Source: Erythrobacter sanguineus
GTDB lineage: Bacteria > Pseudomonadota > Alphaproteobacteria > Sphingomonadales > Sphingomonadaceae
NCBI GenBank assembly: GCA_945878845.1
Contig: CAMCUB010000004.1
Span: 1-64,000 of the forward strand
Length of the DNA: 64,000 nt
Direction: 5' to 3'
The notes below the pieces were generated by a model, which saw nothing but the letters and a program-made list of their open reading frames with translations, searched no databases and was not told where the DNA came from. This document shows positions 32,210-41,913 of the stretch, piece by piece; position 1 is the first letter of the stretch; every line of letters starts with the position of its first letter. The position numbers and the translations under genes were made by a program.

Positions 32210-32662
32210 TCAGGTTGCGATTGCAGACCGGATCATATCGGCGAGATCCACCGGGAACACCGCCTCGTGCCAGCTTTCCAGCTCGGCGAGGGTAAACCAG
32301 CGGTGCTGCGTCATCAGCGCCTGCTCGAGTTCGGTATGGCCCGCCGTGTCGATCCGCGCCTCGTCCACGCGGATCAAAAAGAAGCGTTCGTCGGCCTGCA
32401 CCGGCTCGCCCTCGACCGTGATGAATTCGGGCGTCATGCGCGCGATCTGGGGGCCGGGATCGGCGATGATGCCGGTCTCCTCGAGCAATTCGCGCCGTGC
32501 GGCATCCTCGAAGCTCTCACCCGGATCGACCTCGCCGCCCGCCGTCACCCAGAAGGGATCGCGCCCCGGCACGTCATAACGGAACATCAGCGCGCGGCCC
32601 TCGGGATCGAGCACGATGAGCCGCGCGGCGGGACGAAGGCGCAGGGCGGGGTTGAGCGTCAT
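32210..32662 (-). CDS. NUDIX hydrolase
   Basis: GGEVDPGESFEDAARRELLEETGI Nudix box. Confidence 0.93.
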   Translation of the reverse strand: MTLNPALRLRPAARLIVLDPEGRALMFRYDVPGRDPFWVTAGGEVDPGESFEDAARRELLEETGIIADPGPQIARMTPEFITVEGEPVQADERFFLIRVDEARIDTAGHTELEQALMTQHRWFTLAELESWHEAVFPVDLADMIRSAIAT

Positions 32663-32925
32663 CCGGCCGGCACACTCGCCTTGATCGCCACGGCATGCAC
32701 CCGCTGCCCGACGATATCGCCCAGCGCCGCGATCACCGCGCGCTGGCGGGCGAGGCGGTTCATCGCGGCGAAGACTGCCGCTTCGATCTCGATCGTGAAA
32801 TGCGATTCGCCCGAGCCGTCGTCGCCCATGTGGCCCGAGTGCTTGGCGCTGTCGTTGATGATCGCGAGCTTCGTCGGGGCGAAAGCCTCGGTCAGAAGCG
32901 CATGCATTTCCTCGGCGACACTCAT
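32659..32925 (-). CDS. BolA family protein
   Basis: LLTEAFAPTKLAIINDSAKHSGHMG...SHFTIEIEAAVFAAMNRLARQRAVIAALGD...VHAVAIKA. Confidence 0.9.
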   Translation of the reverse strand: MSVAEEMHALLTEAFAPTKLAIINDSAKHSGHMGDDGSGESHFTIEIEAAVFAAMNRLARQRAVIAALGDIVGQRVHAVAIKASVPAG

Positions 32926-33004
32926 CACGGATTTCCTTTTTTGCATAGCCGGAAGGGCAATTCGGGCTTGGAACTTGCCCGCCCGATAGCCATTCAAGTC
33001 GCTT

Positions 33005-33607
33005 ATGCCTTCACCACGATTCCACGGCCGCGTCGAGAGCCCCGGGCGGCGCTGCGAAGCTCCCGGCTGCCGCGAGGACGGCGAATTCCGCGCGCCCGGG
33101 CAGCGCCCGCACGGGTTCGACGGACCGGGCGAGTGGCGCTGGTTCTGTCTCCAGCATGTGCGCGAATTCAATGCCGGATACGACTGGTTCGAAGGCATGA
33201 GCGCCGAGGAAATCCTGCGCGCGCAGTCCCCGATTGCCGGGTGGCAGACCGAAAGCCGCGTGTTCCGCCCCACCGCCGGGATCGCCGACGGCCCGCGCTG
33301 GGCCGACTATGCCGATCCGCTCGACGCGATCGCCGCCCGCGCCCGCGGGATCAAGTCGCGCGCCGAGCGTGACGCCAAGGCCGCGCATGATTTCGCGCGG
33401 GCGCGCTTCAGCCGCGAGGAGGCGGCCGCGCTCGAGGTGATGGGCCTCGGCTCCGACACCGACCGCACCCGCCTGCGCCGCCGCTATTCCGAGCTCGTCC
33501 GCCGCTACCACCCCGACCGCAACGGCGGCGACCGCGCCCACGAGGCGCAGCTCACCGCCGTGGTCGACGCCTATCAGGTGCTGAAGAAAAGCGCGGCTTT
33601 CGCCTAG
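33005..33607 (+). CDS. J-domain (DnaJ-like) protein with N-terminal Cys/His motif
   Basis: C-terminal TRLRRRYSELVRRYHPDRNGGD J domain; N-terminal CEAPGC and WFCLQH. Confidence 0.88.
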   Translation: MPSPRFHGRVESPGRRCEAPGCREDGEFRAPGQRPHGFDGPGEWRWFCLQHVREFNAGYDWFEGMSAEEILRAQSPIAGWQTESRVFRPTAGIADGPRWADYADPLDAIAARARGIKSRAERDAKAAHDFARARFSREEAAALEVMGLGSDTDRTRLRRRYSELVRRYHPDRNGGDRAHEAQLTAVVDAYQVLKKSAAFA

Positions 33608-34230
33608 GCCTGCGCCGCCTTGATGATCGCGGCGTCGATGGCGTTGGCCTCGGCATAGGCGGGGCGCTGGGTGATGCGCTCGACATAGGCGCGGAAACTG
33701 GGGCGCTCGGGGATCGAGCCGAAGCGCAGGCCCCAGACGAACTGGCTGCCCACATAGGTGTCGGCCATGGTGAAGCGCGACCCTGCGGCGTAGTCGTTCG
33801 CCGACAGCCAGCTGTCGAGCGCGTCCAGCGTCAGCTCGAAGCTGCCGAAGCCTGCCATGCCGGTCTTGCCCTCGGGCACCTGCCAGCCCATCGCCTGCGC
33901 CACCACCGCCTGCTCCAGCGGCCCGGCGGCGAAGAACAACCAGCGGAAATAGGCGGCTTTCTCGTGGGCGTCGGGGAGCAGGCCCGCTTGCGGGTGCGTT
34001 TCGGCGAGGTAGTGGTTGATCGCGGCGCATTCGGTGACGACATGGTCGTGGCCGCCATGGTGATGCACCAAGGCGGGCACCTTGTTCATCGGGTTGATGT
34101 CCTTGAAGGCCTCGGGCCGCGTCGCCCAGTCGAATACGACGTGCTCGTAATCCGCGCCCGCTTCGTGGAGCGCCCAGCGGCTGATCTGACCACGGCTCAT
34201 GGCGACGGTGTAGAAGGTGAATTCGGCCAT
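33604..34230 (-). CDS. Glutathione S-transferase family protein
   Basis: FTFYTVAMSRGQISRWALHEAGADYEHV...INPMNKVPALVHH. Confidence 0.88.
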   Translation of the reverse strand: MAEFTFYTVAMSRGQISRWALHEAGADYEHVVFDWATRPEAFKDINPMNKVPALVHHHGGHDHVVTECAAINHYLAETHPQAGLLPDAHEKAAYFRWLFFAAGPLEQAVVAQAMGWQVPEGKTGMAGFGSFELTLDALDSWLSANDYAAGSRFTMADTYVGSQFVWGLRFGSIPERPSFRAYVERITQRPAYAEANAIDAAIIKAAQA

Positions 34231-34254
34231 TGGTGTCCTCTCCCTCAGGGTAAT

Positions 34255-35106
34255 TTATGTGCGCGGTGCATCCTGCCGAAACGCCCAGCGCAGCGTACGG
34301 CCCATGCCCCATGTGGCGGCCCGTGCGGGCAGGGCGGTGAGCATCGGGCGCTGGAGGCTGAGCGTCGCGCGCGCCCACTCGGGCAGCATCGCGACGGCGT
34401 CGGCGGTGATCATGGTCTGGACGGCGAGCGGCGTGCCCGAAGGGCGCTGCGCGAGCACCAGCTGCGCGATCTCGCGCGCTTCCTTCGAGGTGGCAAGATC
34501 GCGGGCCAACTCGCGGAAAATCCTGTCGGCCTCCGCCCGCGTCTCGGGCACCGGATCGGCGCCGAGCGCGCGGGCGATGACGGCAAACTGGCGGTAATAT
34601 TCGTCTTGCTCGGCGACGGGCATACCGGGGCGGACATGGCGGATATAGCCCGCAAGGAAGCTCTGCGCCTCGGTAACATGCACCCAGGCGAGGGTGCGCG
34701 GATTGGTCGCCTCGTAACGGGTGCCATCGGGCAGGGTGCCGCCGACGCGGGCGTGGATGCGGTTGACCCGCTCAATCGCCTTCATCGCCTCGTCGCGGTG
34801 GCCGAAGGTGGTGACTGCGATAAACCGCGCGGTGCGCCGCAGCCGTCCGTGCATATCCTCGCGGAAATTCGAGTGGTCGAGCACGCCTTGCAAGGCGTGC
34901 GGGTGGAGCATCTGCAGCAGCAGCGCGCGCACCCCGCCGGTCATCATCCCGACGATATCGGCATGCACCAGCCGGATCGGCGTGTCGCGCGCGAACAGCG
35001 CCTCGTCCGAAGGCGGGGTGGGGGTCTGCCCGGCGCTGGCATCGTGGAACACGCCGCGCACCTGCGAAACCAGCCTGAGGCGCAGCGATTCGAGGGGATC
35101 GGCCAT
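34255..35106 (-). CDS. Oxygenase MpaB family (DUF2236) protein
   Basis: ALLLQMLHPHALQGVLDHSNFREDMHGRLRRTARFIAVTTFG; TLAWVHVTEAQSFLAGY. Confidence 0.83.
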   Translation of the reverse strand: MADPLESLRLRLVSQVRGVFHDASAGQTPTPPSDEALFARDTPIRLVHADIVGMMTGGVRALLLQMLHPHALQGVLDHSNFREDMHGRLRRTARFIAVTTFGHRDEAMKAIERVNRIHARVGGTLPDGTRYEATNPRTLAWVHVTEAQSFLAGYIRHVRPGMPVAEQDEYYRQFAVIARALGADPVPETRAEADRIFRELARDLATSKEAREIAQLVLAQRPSGTPLAVQTMITADAVAMLPEWARATLSLQRPMLTALPARAATWGMGRTLRWAFRQDAPRT

Positions 35107-35191
35107 TGCGGGCCAGCCTAGGCTCGGGAAACGCAATTATCGAGCGATCATCGCCCTTTTTTCGGACGCTCCAGCGCCTATCTCGCGAGCC

Positions 35192-35875
35192 ATGCAGATC
35201 AACGCCGACTTTGCCGCCCCCGTGATCGTCGCAAGCAGCAGTCTGCCGTGGCAGGCCTCGCCCATGCAGGGGGTCGACCGGCGGATGCTCGACCGGGTCG
35301 GCGGCGAGGTTGCGCGGGCGACCAGCATCGTCCGCTATGCGCCGGGCAGTTCCTTCCCGGGCCACGTCCACGCTGGCGGCGAGGAGTTCATTGTCCTCGA
35401 AGGCGTGTTCCAGGACGAGCATGGCGACTATCCGGCGGGCACCTATGTGCGCAATCCGGTCGGCACGGCGCATGTGCCGAGCTCGGCGCCGGGGTGCACG
35501 ATCTTCGTCAAGCTGTGGCAGTTCGATCCTGCGGACCGGGCGCAATTCGCGCTCGACCTCGCGAGCCTGCCGCTTGCCCCCGACCCGGCGCGGGCGGGGA
35601 TCGCCGCAGCGGTTCTCAGCGCGCGCCCGGACGAGGACGTGCGGCTCGAGGTGTGGGAGGCGGACACAAGCGATACGCTGGCCGCGCCCGGCGGGTTCGA
35701 GCTGCTGGTGCTCGAAGGCAGCCTCGCCCACGAAGGCGGAACGCTCGCCCGCCACGACTGGGCGCGCTTTCCCGAGGGTGCGGCGCTGCCGCTGGTTGCG
35801 GGCCCCGAAGGCGCGCGGGTGTGGATCAAGCGCGGGCACCTCGCCGCGATCCGCCTGCCGCACCCAGCGCCCTGA
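35192..35875 (+). CDS. Cupin domain protein (ChrR-like double cupin)
   Basis: YAPGSSFPGHVHAGGEEFIVLEGVFQDEHGDYPAGTYVRNPVGTAH. Confidence 0.83.
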   Translation: MQINADFAAPVIVASSSLPWQASPMQGVDRRMLDRVGGEVARATSIVRYAPGSSFPGHVHAGGEEFIVLEGVFQDEHGDYPAGTYVRNPVGTAHVPSSAPGCTIFVKLWQFDPADRAQFALDLASLPLAPDPARAGIAAAVLSARPDEDVRLEVWEADTSDTLAAPGGFELLVLEGSLAHEGGTLARHDWARFPEGAALPLVAGPEGARVWIKRGHLAAIRLPHPAP

Positions 35876-35951
35876 CTTGCAAATTAAGCAGGCCCCGCAA
35901 GGCAAAGCAGCGCTTGCAGGCGTGGCCCTTGCACTCTAACCGAACCCCACG

Positions 35952-36941
35952 ATGACTGCACCTTCCCGCTCCACTGTCGCCGGCGCCAGCGCCATGCCCA
36001 CCCAGCCCGACACCACGGTCGACGTCCGCGAGATGTTCGGCATTGATGTCGACTGGCAGGTCCCCGCCTTCTCGCAGCCCAGCGAGCACGTGCCCGAGAC
36101 CGACGGCGCCTATGTGTTCGATCCGGACACGACGCTGGCGATCCTTGCGGGCTTCGCGCACAACCGCCGGGTGATGGTGCAGGGCTATCACGGCACCGGC
36201 AAATCGACCCACATCGAACAGGTCGCAGCGCGGCTCGGCTGGCCGAGCATTCGCGTCAACCTCGATGCCCATATCAGCCGCATCGACCTGATCGGGCGCG
36301 ATGCGATCGTATTGAAGGACGGGCTGCAGGTCACCGAGTTCAAGGAAGGCATTCTCCCCTGGGCGCTCCAGCACCCGGTGGCGCTGACCTTCGACGAATA
36401 TGACGCAGGCCGCCCCGACGTGATGTTCGTGATCCAGCGCATCCTCGAATTCGATGGCCGCCTGACGCTGCTCGACCAGAACCGCGTGATCACGCCCAAC
36501 CCGTTCTTCCGCCTGTTCGCGACCACCAACACGGTCGGCCTCGGCGACACCTCGGGCCTCTATCACGGCACGCAGGCGATCAATCAGGCGCAGATGGACC
36601 GCTGGAACATCGTTGTGGCGCTCAACTACCTCAAGCCCGAGGTCGAGCAGCAGATCGTAAAGTCCAAGACCCCCAAGGCCGACGACAAGCTGATCGCCGA
36701 CATGGTCAAGGTCGCCGAGCTCTCCCGTCAGGGCTTCATGAACGGCGACATCTCGACCGTGATGAGCCCGCGCACCGTCATCACCTGGGCGCAGAACGCG
36801 GCAATCTTCGGCTCGACCGGCTTCGCCTTCCGCCTCAGCTTCCTCAACAAGTGCGACGAGGCCGAGCGCACGCTGGTGGCCGAATATTACCAGCGCGTGT
36901 TCGGCGAGGATCTGCCGGAGGGCGCGGGCAAGAAGCGCTGA
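35952..36941 (+). CDS. cobS: Cobaltochelatase subunit CobS (AAA ATPase)
   Basis: [46 protein letters not shown]...[21 protein letters not shown]. Confidence 0.9.
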   Translation: MTAPSRSTVAGASAMPTQPDTTVDVREMFGIDVDWQVPAFSQPSEHVPETDGAYVFDPDTTLAILAGFAHNRRVMVQGYHGTGKSTHIEQVAARLGWPSIRVNLDAHISRIDLIGRDAIVLKDGLQVTEFKEGILPWALQHPVALTFDEYDAGRPDVMFVIQRILEFDGRLTLLDQNRVITPNPFFRLFATTNTVGLGDTSGLYHGTQAINQAQMDRWNIVVALNYLKPEVEQQIVKSKTPKADDKLIADMVKVAELSRQGFMNGDISTVMSPRTVITWAQNAAIFGSTGFAFRLSFLNKCDEAERTLVAEYYQRVFGEDLPEGAGKKR

Positions 36942-37010
36942 CGGGCAGGCTTGCCGATTGCGGCAAGCTGCGCAAATCGCTAAGCTTCCGCCCGGAATCC
37001 TGACGGGGGA

Positions 37011-37877
37011 ATGATCTTGCGACCGCTGCTTGCCACCTTTTCGGTGCCCGCCCTGTTGCTTGCTTGCGGGGGGGCTGCGCTGGCCCAGCAGAAGCTGCCC
37101 GACCGGATCGAATCCCCGGTCCTGTTCTTCCCCGCCGATGTCGAGGCTGCCGAACGCCAAGCGAAAGAGGGCGAGATATTCCTCACCATCCCGTTTCGCT
37201 GGGCCTTTTCGGGCAAGCTCGACCGCGATGTCGAAGTTGTCGCTGGCGAGCACCGCGCCACCCTGCGGGCAGGCGAGCTGCTCCCCAAAGTGCTGATCCC
37301 CGCTCCCGGAAAGACCAACGAGGGCCGGTTCCTGTTCTGCACCCGCAACAAGGTGATCGAGGATCGCAAAGGCGCCGCGCCGCTTGCCGCGCTGGTCGAT
37401 TCGCTGCGTGACAGCCTGCGCGATGCGCAGTTCTGCGTCGAGGACACCGATGCCGACGGCAAGGTCGATCGCGGCGTGGTGTTCGGCAAGAGCAAGACCG
37501 AGATCGTGGGCGAGAGCTTCGCGCCCGCCACGGTGACCGACTTTGCCAACGAGATCATCCCCGGGGGCGGGGACCGGGTCGACATCAAGCTCGACGCAGT
37601 GGGCAAGAAGCGCTCGCGGCTGCTCGTCAATGTCTGGCAGAACGGCGATCCGCGTCCGTTTAGCGAGATGCAGAGCGGGCGGTTCTCCGCCGAAGTCTTT
37701 CCCTCGATCGAACACAAGACAAGCTTTCCGGCGGCGACCACGGTGTTCGGCGTGCGCATCTCGGTGCTCGGTGTCGAGCCGGCGGCCAACACCGCCACCC
37801 TCGGCTGGCGCCCGCTGGCAGGGCGCCGCGAATTCGTGATCATCCCGCGCGTCACCAACGTCTACACCACTTTCTGA
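37011..37877 (+). CDS. Hypothetical secreted protein
   Basis: 288-aa ORF with signal peptide, no recognised domain. Confidence 0.7.
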   Translation: MILRPLLATFSVPALLLACGGAALAQQKLPDRIESPVLFFPADVEAAERQAKEGEIFLTIPFRWAFSGKLDRDVEVVAGEHRATLRAGELLPKVLIPAPGKTNEGRFLFCTRNKVIEDRKGAAPLAALVDSLRDSLRDAQFCVEDTDADGKVDRGVVFGKSKTEIVGESFAPATVTDFANEIIPGGGDRVDIKLDAVGKKRSRLLVNVWQNGDPRPFSEMQSGRFSAEVFPSIEHKTSFPAATTVFGVRISVLGVEPAANTATLGWRPLAGRREFVIIPRVTNVYTTF

Positions 37878-37959
37878 GGCGCGCGGATGGCGGGTGATTT
37901 GTCTGCCTCGCCAAGGCGCTTGCCCACAAGTGTCCTAGGCTGGTAACACAGCCTTCACC

Positions 37960-40134
37960 ATGGCGTTCTTCGACCGATTCCGGAAAGACCCGCGCGCCCG
38001 CGCCGATGCAGGGACAGGCACGCCTGCCGGGTTCTTCCCGCTCTACGAATCCACGCGTCCCGTCGATGACGAGGATGATGACGACCTGCCGCGCCCGCGC
38101 GTCTCGGCCGATCCTGCCTTCGACGAATGGGACGCCAAGCTTGGCCTTGTGGACGAGGCGCTCGCCGCGACCGAGAAGAAGCGCCTGCGCTGGTGGCAGC
38201 GCGATTACTGGCGCCAGCGCTCCAAGCTGTGGTGGACGGGGCGGGGCGTGCTCGCCACTTTCGCGGTGCTCGCGCTGCTGATCGGCTGGCTCACCATCAC
38301 CGCGCCGCTCTCCAAGAGCCTCGAGCCCATCGCCCCGCCGCAGGTCACCCTGCTCGCCAGCGACGGGACGCCGATTGCCCGCCAAGGCGCGATCGTCGAG
38401 GCGCCGGTCAAGATCAAGGACCTGCCGCCGCACGTGGCGCAGGCCTTCATCGCGATCGAGGACCGGCGGTTTTACAGCCACTGGGGCATCGACCCGCGCG
38501 GCATCGCCCGGGCGGCGTGGACGGGCTATGGCGGGGGTTCCACCATCACCCAGCAGCTTGCGAAGTTCACCTTCCTCACCCCCGAGCAGAGCCTCACCCG
38601 CAAGGCGCGCGAGGCGCTGATCGCGCTGTGGCTGGAGGGCTGGCTGACCAAGGACGAGATCCTCGAACGCTACCTCTCCAACGCCTACTTCGGCGACAAC
38701 CAGTATGGCCTTCGCGCCGCGAGCTTGCACTACTTCTACCGCCAGCCCGAGAAGCTGCGCCCCGAACAGGCGGCGATGCTGGCGGGGCTGCTCCAGGCGC
38801 CCTCGCGCTATGCGCCCACCAAGCACTACGACAAGGCCAAGGCGCGCATGGAGCTGGTGGTGGGGTCGATGGTCGACGAAGGCTACCTCACCCGCGCCGA
38901 GGCCGATGCTCTGCCCGATCCGCGCATCGACGTGCGCACCCGCAACGACAACCTGCCGACCGGCACCTACTTCGCCGACTGGGCGCTGCCGCTGGCGCGT
39001 GAGGGGATGGAGGCGAGCTATTCGCAGCAGACCCTCACCACCACGCTGGACTCGCGGCTGCAGGCGCTCGCCAGCCGCATCGTCGCGCGTGCGCCCTTGA
39101 ACGGGGCGCAGGTCGCGCTGGTGGCGATGCGGCGCAATGGCGAGGTCGTGGCGATGGTCGGCGGGCGCGACTACGCCAAGTCGCCCTTCAACCGCGCCAC
39201 GCAGGCGCGCCGCCAGCCCGGATCGACCTTCAAGACCCTCGTCTACCTCACCGCGCTCGAGGAGGGCTGGGAGCCCGACGACACCATCCCCAACACCCCG
39301 ATCACCCAAGGCGCTTACCGTCCCAAGAACGCGCGCGAGCAGTACTCCGCCCAGATCACGCTCGAAGACGCCTTCGCCTCCTCGAGCAATGTCGCGGCCT
39401 TCCGGCTGTTCCAGGCGGTGGGCAGCGACAAGGTGATCCGCACCGCACGCCGCCTCGGCATCACCGCCGCCATGGCCGAGGGCGACCCGAGCCTTGCGCT
39501 TGGCACCTCCTCGATGACCCTGATGGAGCTCACCGCGGCCTATGCCGGGATCGCGGCCAACGCCTACCCGGTCGAGCCCCACGCCTTCCCGCGCGGTGAG
39601 CGCAGCTGGTGGGAGTGGATGACGACCGGCTCCAAGTCGATGTCCTCGCGCGTCCACGAGGACCTTGAAGGCATGCTGCGCGCCGCCATCAACCGCGGGA
39701 CCGGACGGGGGGCCTCACTGCCGATCGCCAACTACGGCAAGACCGGGACGACGCAGGACTACCGCGATGCGCTGTTCGTGGGCTATGCGGGCGACCTCGT
39801 GGTTGGCGTGTGGATCGGCAAGGACGACAACACGCCCCTCAATGGCGTCACCGGCGGCAGCCTGCCTGCGCGCATTTGGCGCGACTTCATGCTCTCCGCG
39901 CTCAAGATCGACGCCGCGCCTGCTCCGCAAGCCGACGACACGCCCGATCCCGAAGGCCCGGTCCAGCCGCTCGACGTGATCGAGGGCGAGATCCCGCTCG
40001 GGCAGGACGGCACCAGCCTCAAGGTCGACGAGAACGGGGTCTCGCTGCGGCAGGACGGCGTGCCGCTTGAGGTGCGGGTCGAGGAGGGCGGCGTGGTGGT
40101 CAAGCCCGTCGCCGCGCCCACGCCGCCGCCGTAA
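37960..40134 (+). CDS. Penicillin-binding protein 1A (glycosyltransferase/transpeptidase)
   Basis: AFIAIEDRRFYSHWGIDPRGI, GGSTITQQLAK, RQPGSTFKT, KTGTTQDYRDALFVGY. Confidence 0.95.
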   Translation: MAFFDRFRKDPRARADAGTGTPAGFFPLYESTRPVDDEDDDDLPRPRVSADPAFDEWDAKLGLVDEALAATEKKRLRWWQRDYWRQRSKLWWTGRGVLATFAVLALLIGWLTITAPLSKSLEPIAPPQVTLLASDGTPIARQGAIVEAPVKIKDLPPHVAQAFIAIEDRRFYSHWGIDPRGIARAAWTGYGGGSTITQQLAKFTFLTPEQSLTRKAREALIALWLEGWLTKDEILERYLSNAYFGDNQYGLRAASLHYFYRQPEKLRPEQAAMLAGLLQAPSRYAPTKHYDKAKARMELVVGSMVDEGYLTRAEADALPDPRIDVRTRNDNLPTGTYFADWALPLAREGMEASYSQQTLTTTLDSRLQALASRIVARAPLNGAQVALVAMRRNGEVVAMVGGRDYAKSPFNRATQARRQPGSTFKTLVYLTALEEGWEPDDTIPNTPITQGAYRPKNAREQYSAQITLEDAFASSSNVAAFRLFQAVGSDKVIRTARRLGITAAMAEGDPSLALGTSSMTLMELTAAYAGIAANAYPVEPHAFPRGERSWWEWMTTGSKSMSSRVHEDLEGMLRAAINRGTGRGASLPIANYGKTGTTQDYRDALFVGYAGDLVVGVWIGKDDNTPLNGVTGGSLPARIWRDFMLSALKIDAAPAPQADDTPDPEGPVQPLDVIEGEIPLGQDGTSLKVDENGVSLRQDGVPLEVRVEEGGVVVKPVAAPTPPP

Positions 40135-40150
40135 CGCCGTTCAGCTGGCG

Positions 40151-40285
40151 GCGTGTTGGAGACACATGAGACACTGTCCAGAAGCGGAAATCCCTTTGCC
40201 CCGCACCAGCGCTGCAAAGCATGGGAAAGGGCGCTCCGACTCGTCATGGGCACGACCCTGACAGGCGCGGGCCGTGTAGGAAAGT
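40151..40285. ncRNA. Candidate structured RNA/3'UTR element, copy A (24-nt repeat at 5' end as read on + strand)
   Basis: GCGTGTTGGAGACACATGAGACAC identical to 58570-58593; downstream GGGAAAGGGCG..TCCG..TCAT and CAGGCG..GTAGGAAA also shared with copy B; strand undetermined. Confidence 0.4.
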
Positions 40286-40288
40286 GTT

Positions 40289-40693
40289 TCAAACCATCAG
40301 GATATTCATGACCGCCGTCGCGATTGGCCGCGCGCGGTCGGCCTGCCATGCCTCGACCGTCACATTGGCATTGCGCCGCCCCAGCCGGGTGATGCGCCCC
40401 ACCGCAAAGCTCGCCTGCGACTTGCCCGCGGCGAGATATTGGACGGTGATGTTGATCGGCTTGAGCAGCGGATCGCGCCCGGCCGCGATCAGCGCGGTGC
40501 GCAAGGCGGCATAGCCCGCATTCTCGAGCAGGCCCGCGGTCGCCCCGCCGTGGAAGTGCTGCGGGCGGCCTTCGACGACGGGGCCGAAATCCACCGTCAG
40601 CACCGGCATACCGCCCTCGCTCTCGCCGGTCAGCGTGACGCCGAGCGAACGGGCATAGGCAGGAAGTTCCAGCCCCTCAGGCATCGCCGCCAC
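40289..40693 (-). CDS. PaaI-type hotdog thioesterase
   Basis: HFHGGATAGLLENAGYAAL hotdog motif. Confidence 0.82.
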   Translation of the reverse strand: MAAMPEGLELPAYARSLGVTLTGESEGGMPVLTVDFGPVVEGRPQHFHGGATAGLLENAGYAALRTALIAAGRDPLLKPINITVQYLAAGKSQASFAVGRITRLGRRNANVTVEAWQADRARPIATAVMNILMV

Positions 40694-41168
40694 CCTTCAG
40701 CGCGGGATTATCCTCGCGCGGATCGGCGCCGATGGTCATGAAGCAGCCCGCGACATGCGCCACCGGATCGGCGAGGTCATCATCATAGGCGATGCCCCGC
40801 ACAAAAGCCGCCGAGCGCGTGATGCGGTAGCACTCGACGCGCCCCTTCACGCTCGCCCGCTCACGCGCGGGGCGCTGGTAATCGACGCGCAGGTCGAGCG
40901 TCGCGACCGGCTGGAAGGTGCCGCGCGTCTGCCAGATTGCCATACCGCTCGCCATGTCCATCAGGCTGATGATCGGGCCTGAGGCCAGCACTGGCCGGCT
41001 GCGGTCCCCCAGCAGATCCTCACGCCACGGCAGTTCGAGCTCGACCCAGTTGTCGCCCTGATCGGTGAACCTCAGGCCGAGCCAGCCGGTATGGCCGTGG
41101 CGGAAAAACCACTTCGAGGCTTCGCGCGCGTCGAACCGGGGGGTGGGCGTGTTCATGGGGGTGCGCAT
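40677..41168 (-). CDS. PaaI-type hotdog thioesterase (second, adjacent)
   Basis: GPIISLMDMASGMAIWQTRGTFQPVATLDLRVDYQRPA; start could also be 41156. Confidence 0.82.
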   Translation of the reverse strand: MRTPMNTPTPRFDAREASKWFFRHGHTGWLGLRFTDQGDNWVELELPWREDLLGDRSRPVLASGPIISLMDMASGMAIWQTRGTFQPVATLDLRVDYQRPARERASVKGRVECYRITRSAAFVRGIAYDDDLADPVAHVAGCFMTIGADPREDNPALKGGGDA

Positions 41169-41223
41169 AGGGCGAGGGGCGGTCGCCGCGCAATGCCTGA
41201 ATTGGGGGGCAGAACGGGCAGGC

Positions 41224-41424
41224 CTAGGCGTCGTAGGCAATCACGATCGCGAAGATCACCGCGACGGCCAGCAGCATCAGGAACATGAGCCAGCAGCCCC
41301 GCCGCCGTCGCCGCCGCCGTTCGGCCAAAGCTTCGGCGGCGGCATCGGTGCCAAGCTCGGCCAGCACCTCGCCGACGACTTCGACCGCGCCGACGATCAC
41401 TTCTCCCGCCGCGTCCAAGGGCAT
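41224..41424 (-). CDS. Small hypothetical C-terminally membrane-anchored protein with poly-Arg tract
   Basis: 66 aa: ...AERRRRRRRGCWLMFLMLLAVAVIFAIVIAYDA; ATG directly abuts the ruvX TAG. Confidence 0.55.
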   Translation of the reverse strand: MPLDAAGEVIVGAVEVVGEVLAELGTDAAAEALAERRRRRRRGCWLMFLMLLAVAVIFAIVIAYDA

Positions 41425-41913
41425 CTACAGGACTCCACCCGCCAGCCGGTCGATCGCGCCCTGCAAAATCACCGCCGCTGCATGGCTGTCGATCGCGGCA
41501 GCGCGCTTGGCGCGGCTCATGTCCTGGCCGATCATCGCGGCTTCGGCGGCCTGGGTCGACCAGCGCTCGTCCCACAGCAGGATCGGGAGCGCGAAAGCCT
41601 CGGCGCAGTTGCGGGCATAGGCGCGGGAGGCCTGCGCGCGCGGGCCTTCGGAGCCGTCCATGTTGCGCGGCAGGCCGAGCACCAGCCCCTTGACGCTGCG
41701 GCTCCTGATCAGTGCCGCCAGCGTTTCGCGGTCCTTGCCCCACTTGCCGCGCGCAATCGTCGTGCCGTTGGTGGCAAAGCGCCAGCCCGCATCGCAGGTC
41801 GCGGTGCCGAGCGTCTTGGTGCCGAGGTCGAGCCCGAGCAGCACGCCGCCCGCCTCGCCCACAGCGTCGGCAAAGCCGCGCGCGTCCTCGAAGATCAGCT
41901 CGCGGGCTTCCAC
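41425..41913 (-). CDS. ruvX: Putative pre-16S rRNA nuclease / Holliday junction resolvase RuvX (YqgF)
   Basis: LLGLDLGTKTLGTATCD; LVLGLPRNMDGSEGPRA; LWDERWST. Confidence 0.93.
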   Translation of the reverse strand: MEARELIFEDARGFADAVGEAGGVLLGLDLGTKTLGTATCDAGWRFATNGTTIARGKWGKDRETLAALIRSRSVKGLVLGLPRNMDGSEGPRAQASRAYARNCAEAFALPILLWDERWSTQAAEAAMIGQDMSRAKRAAAIDSHAAAVILQGAIDRLAGGVL

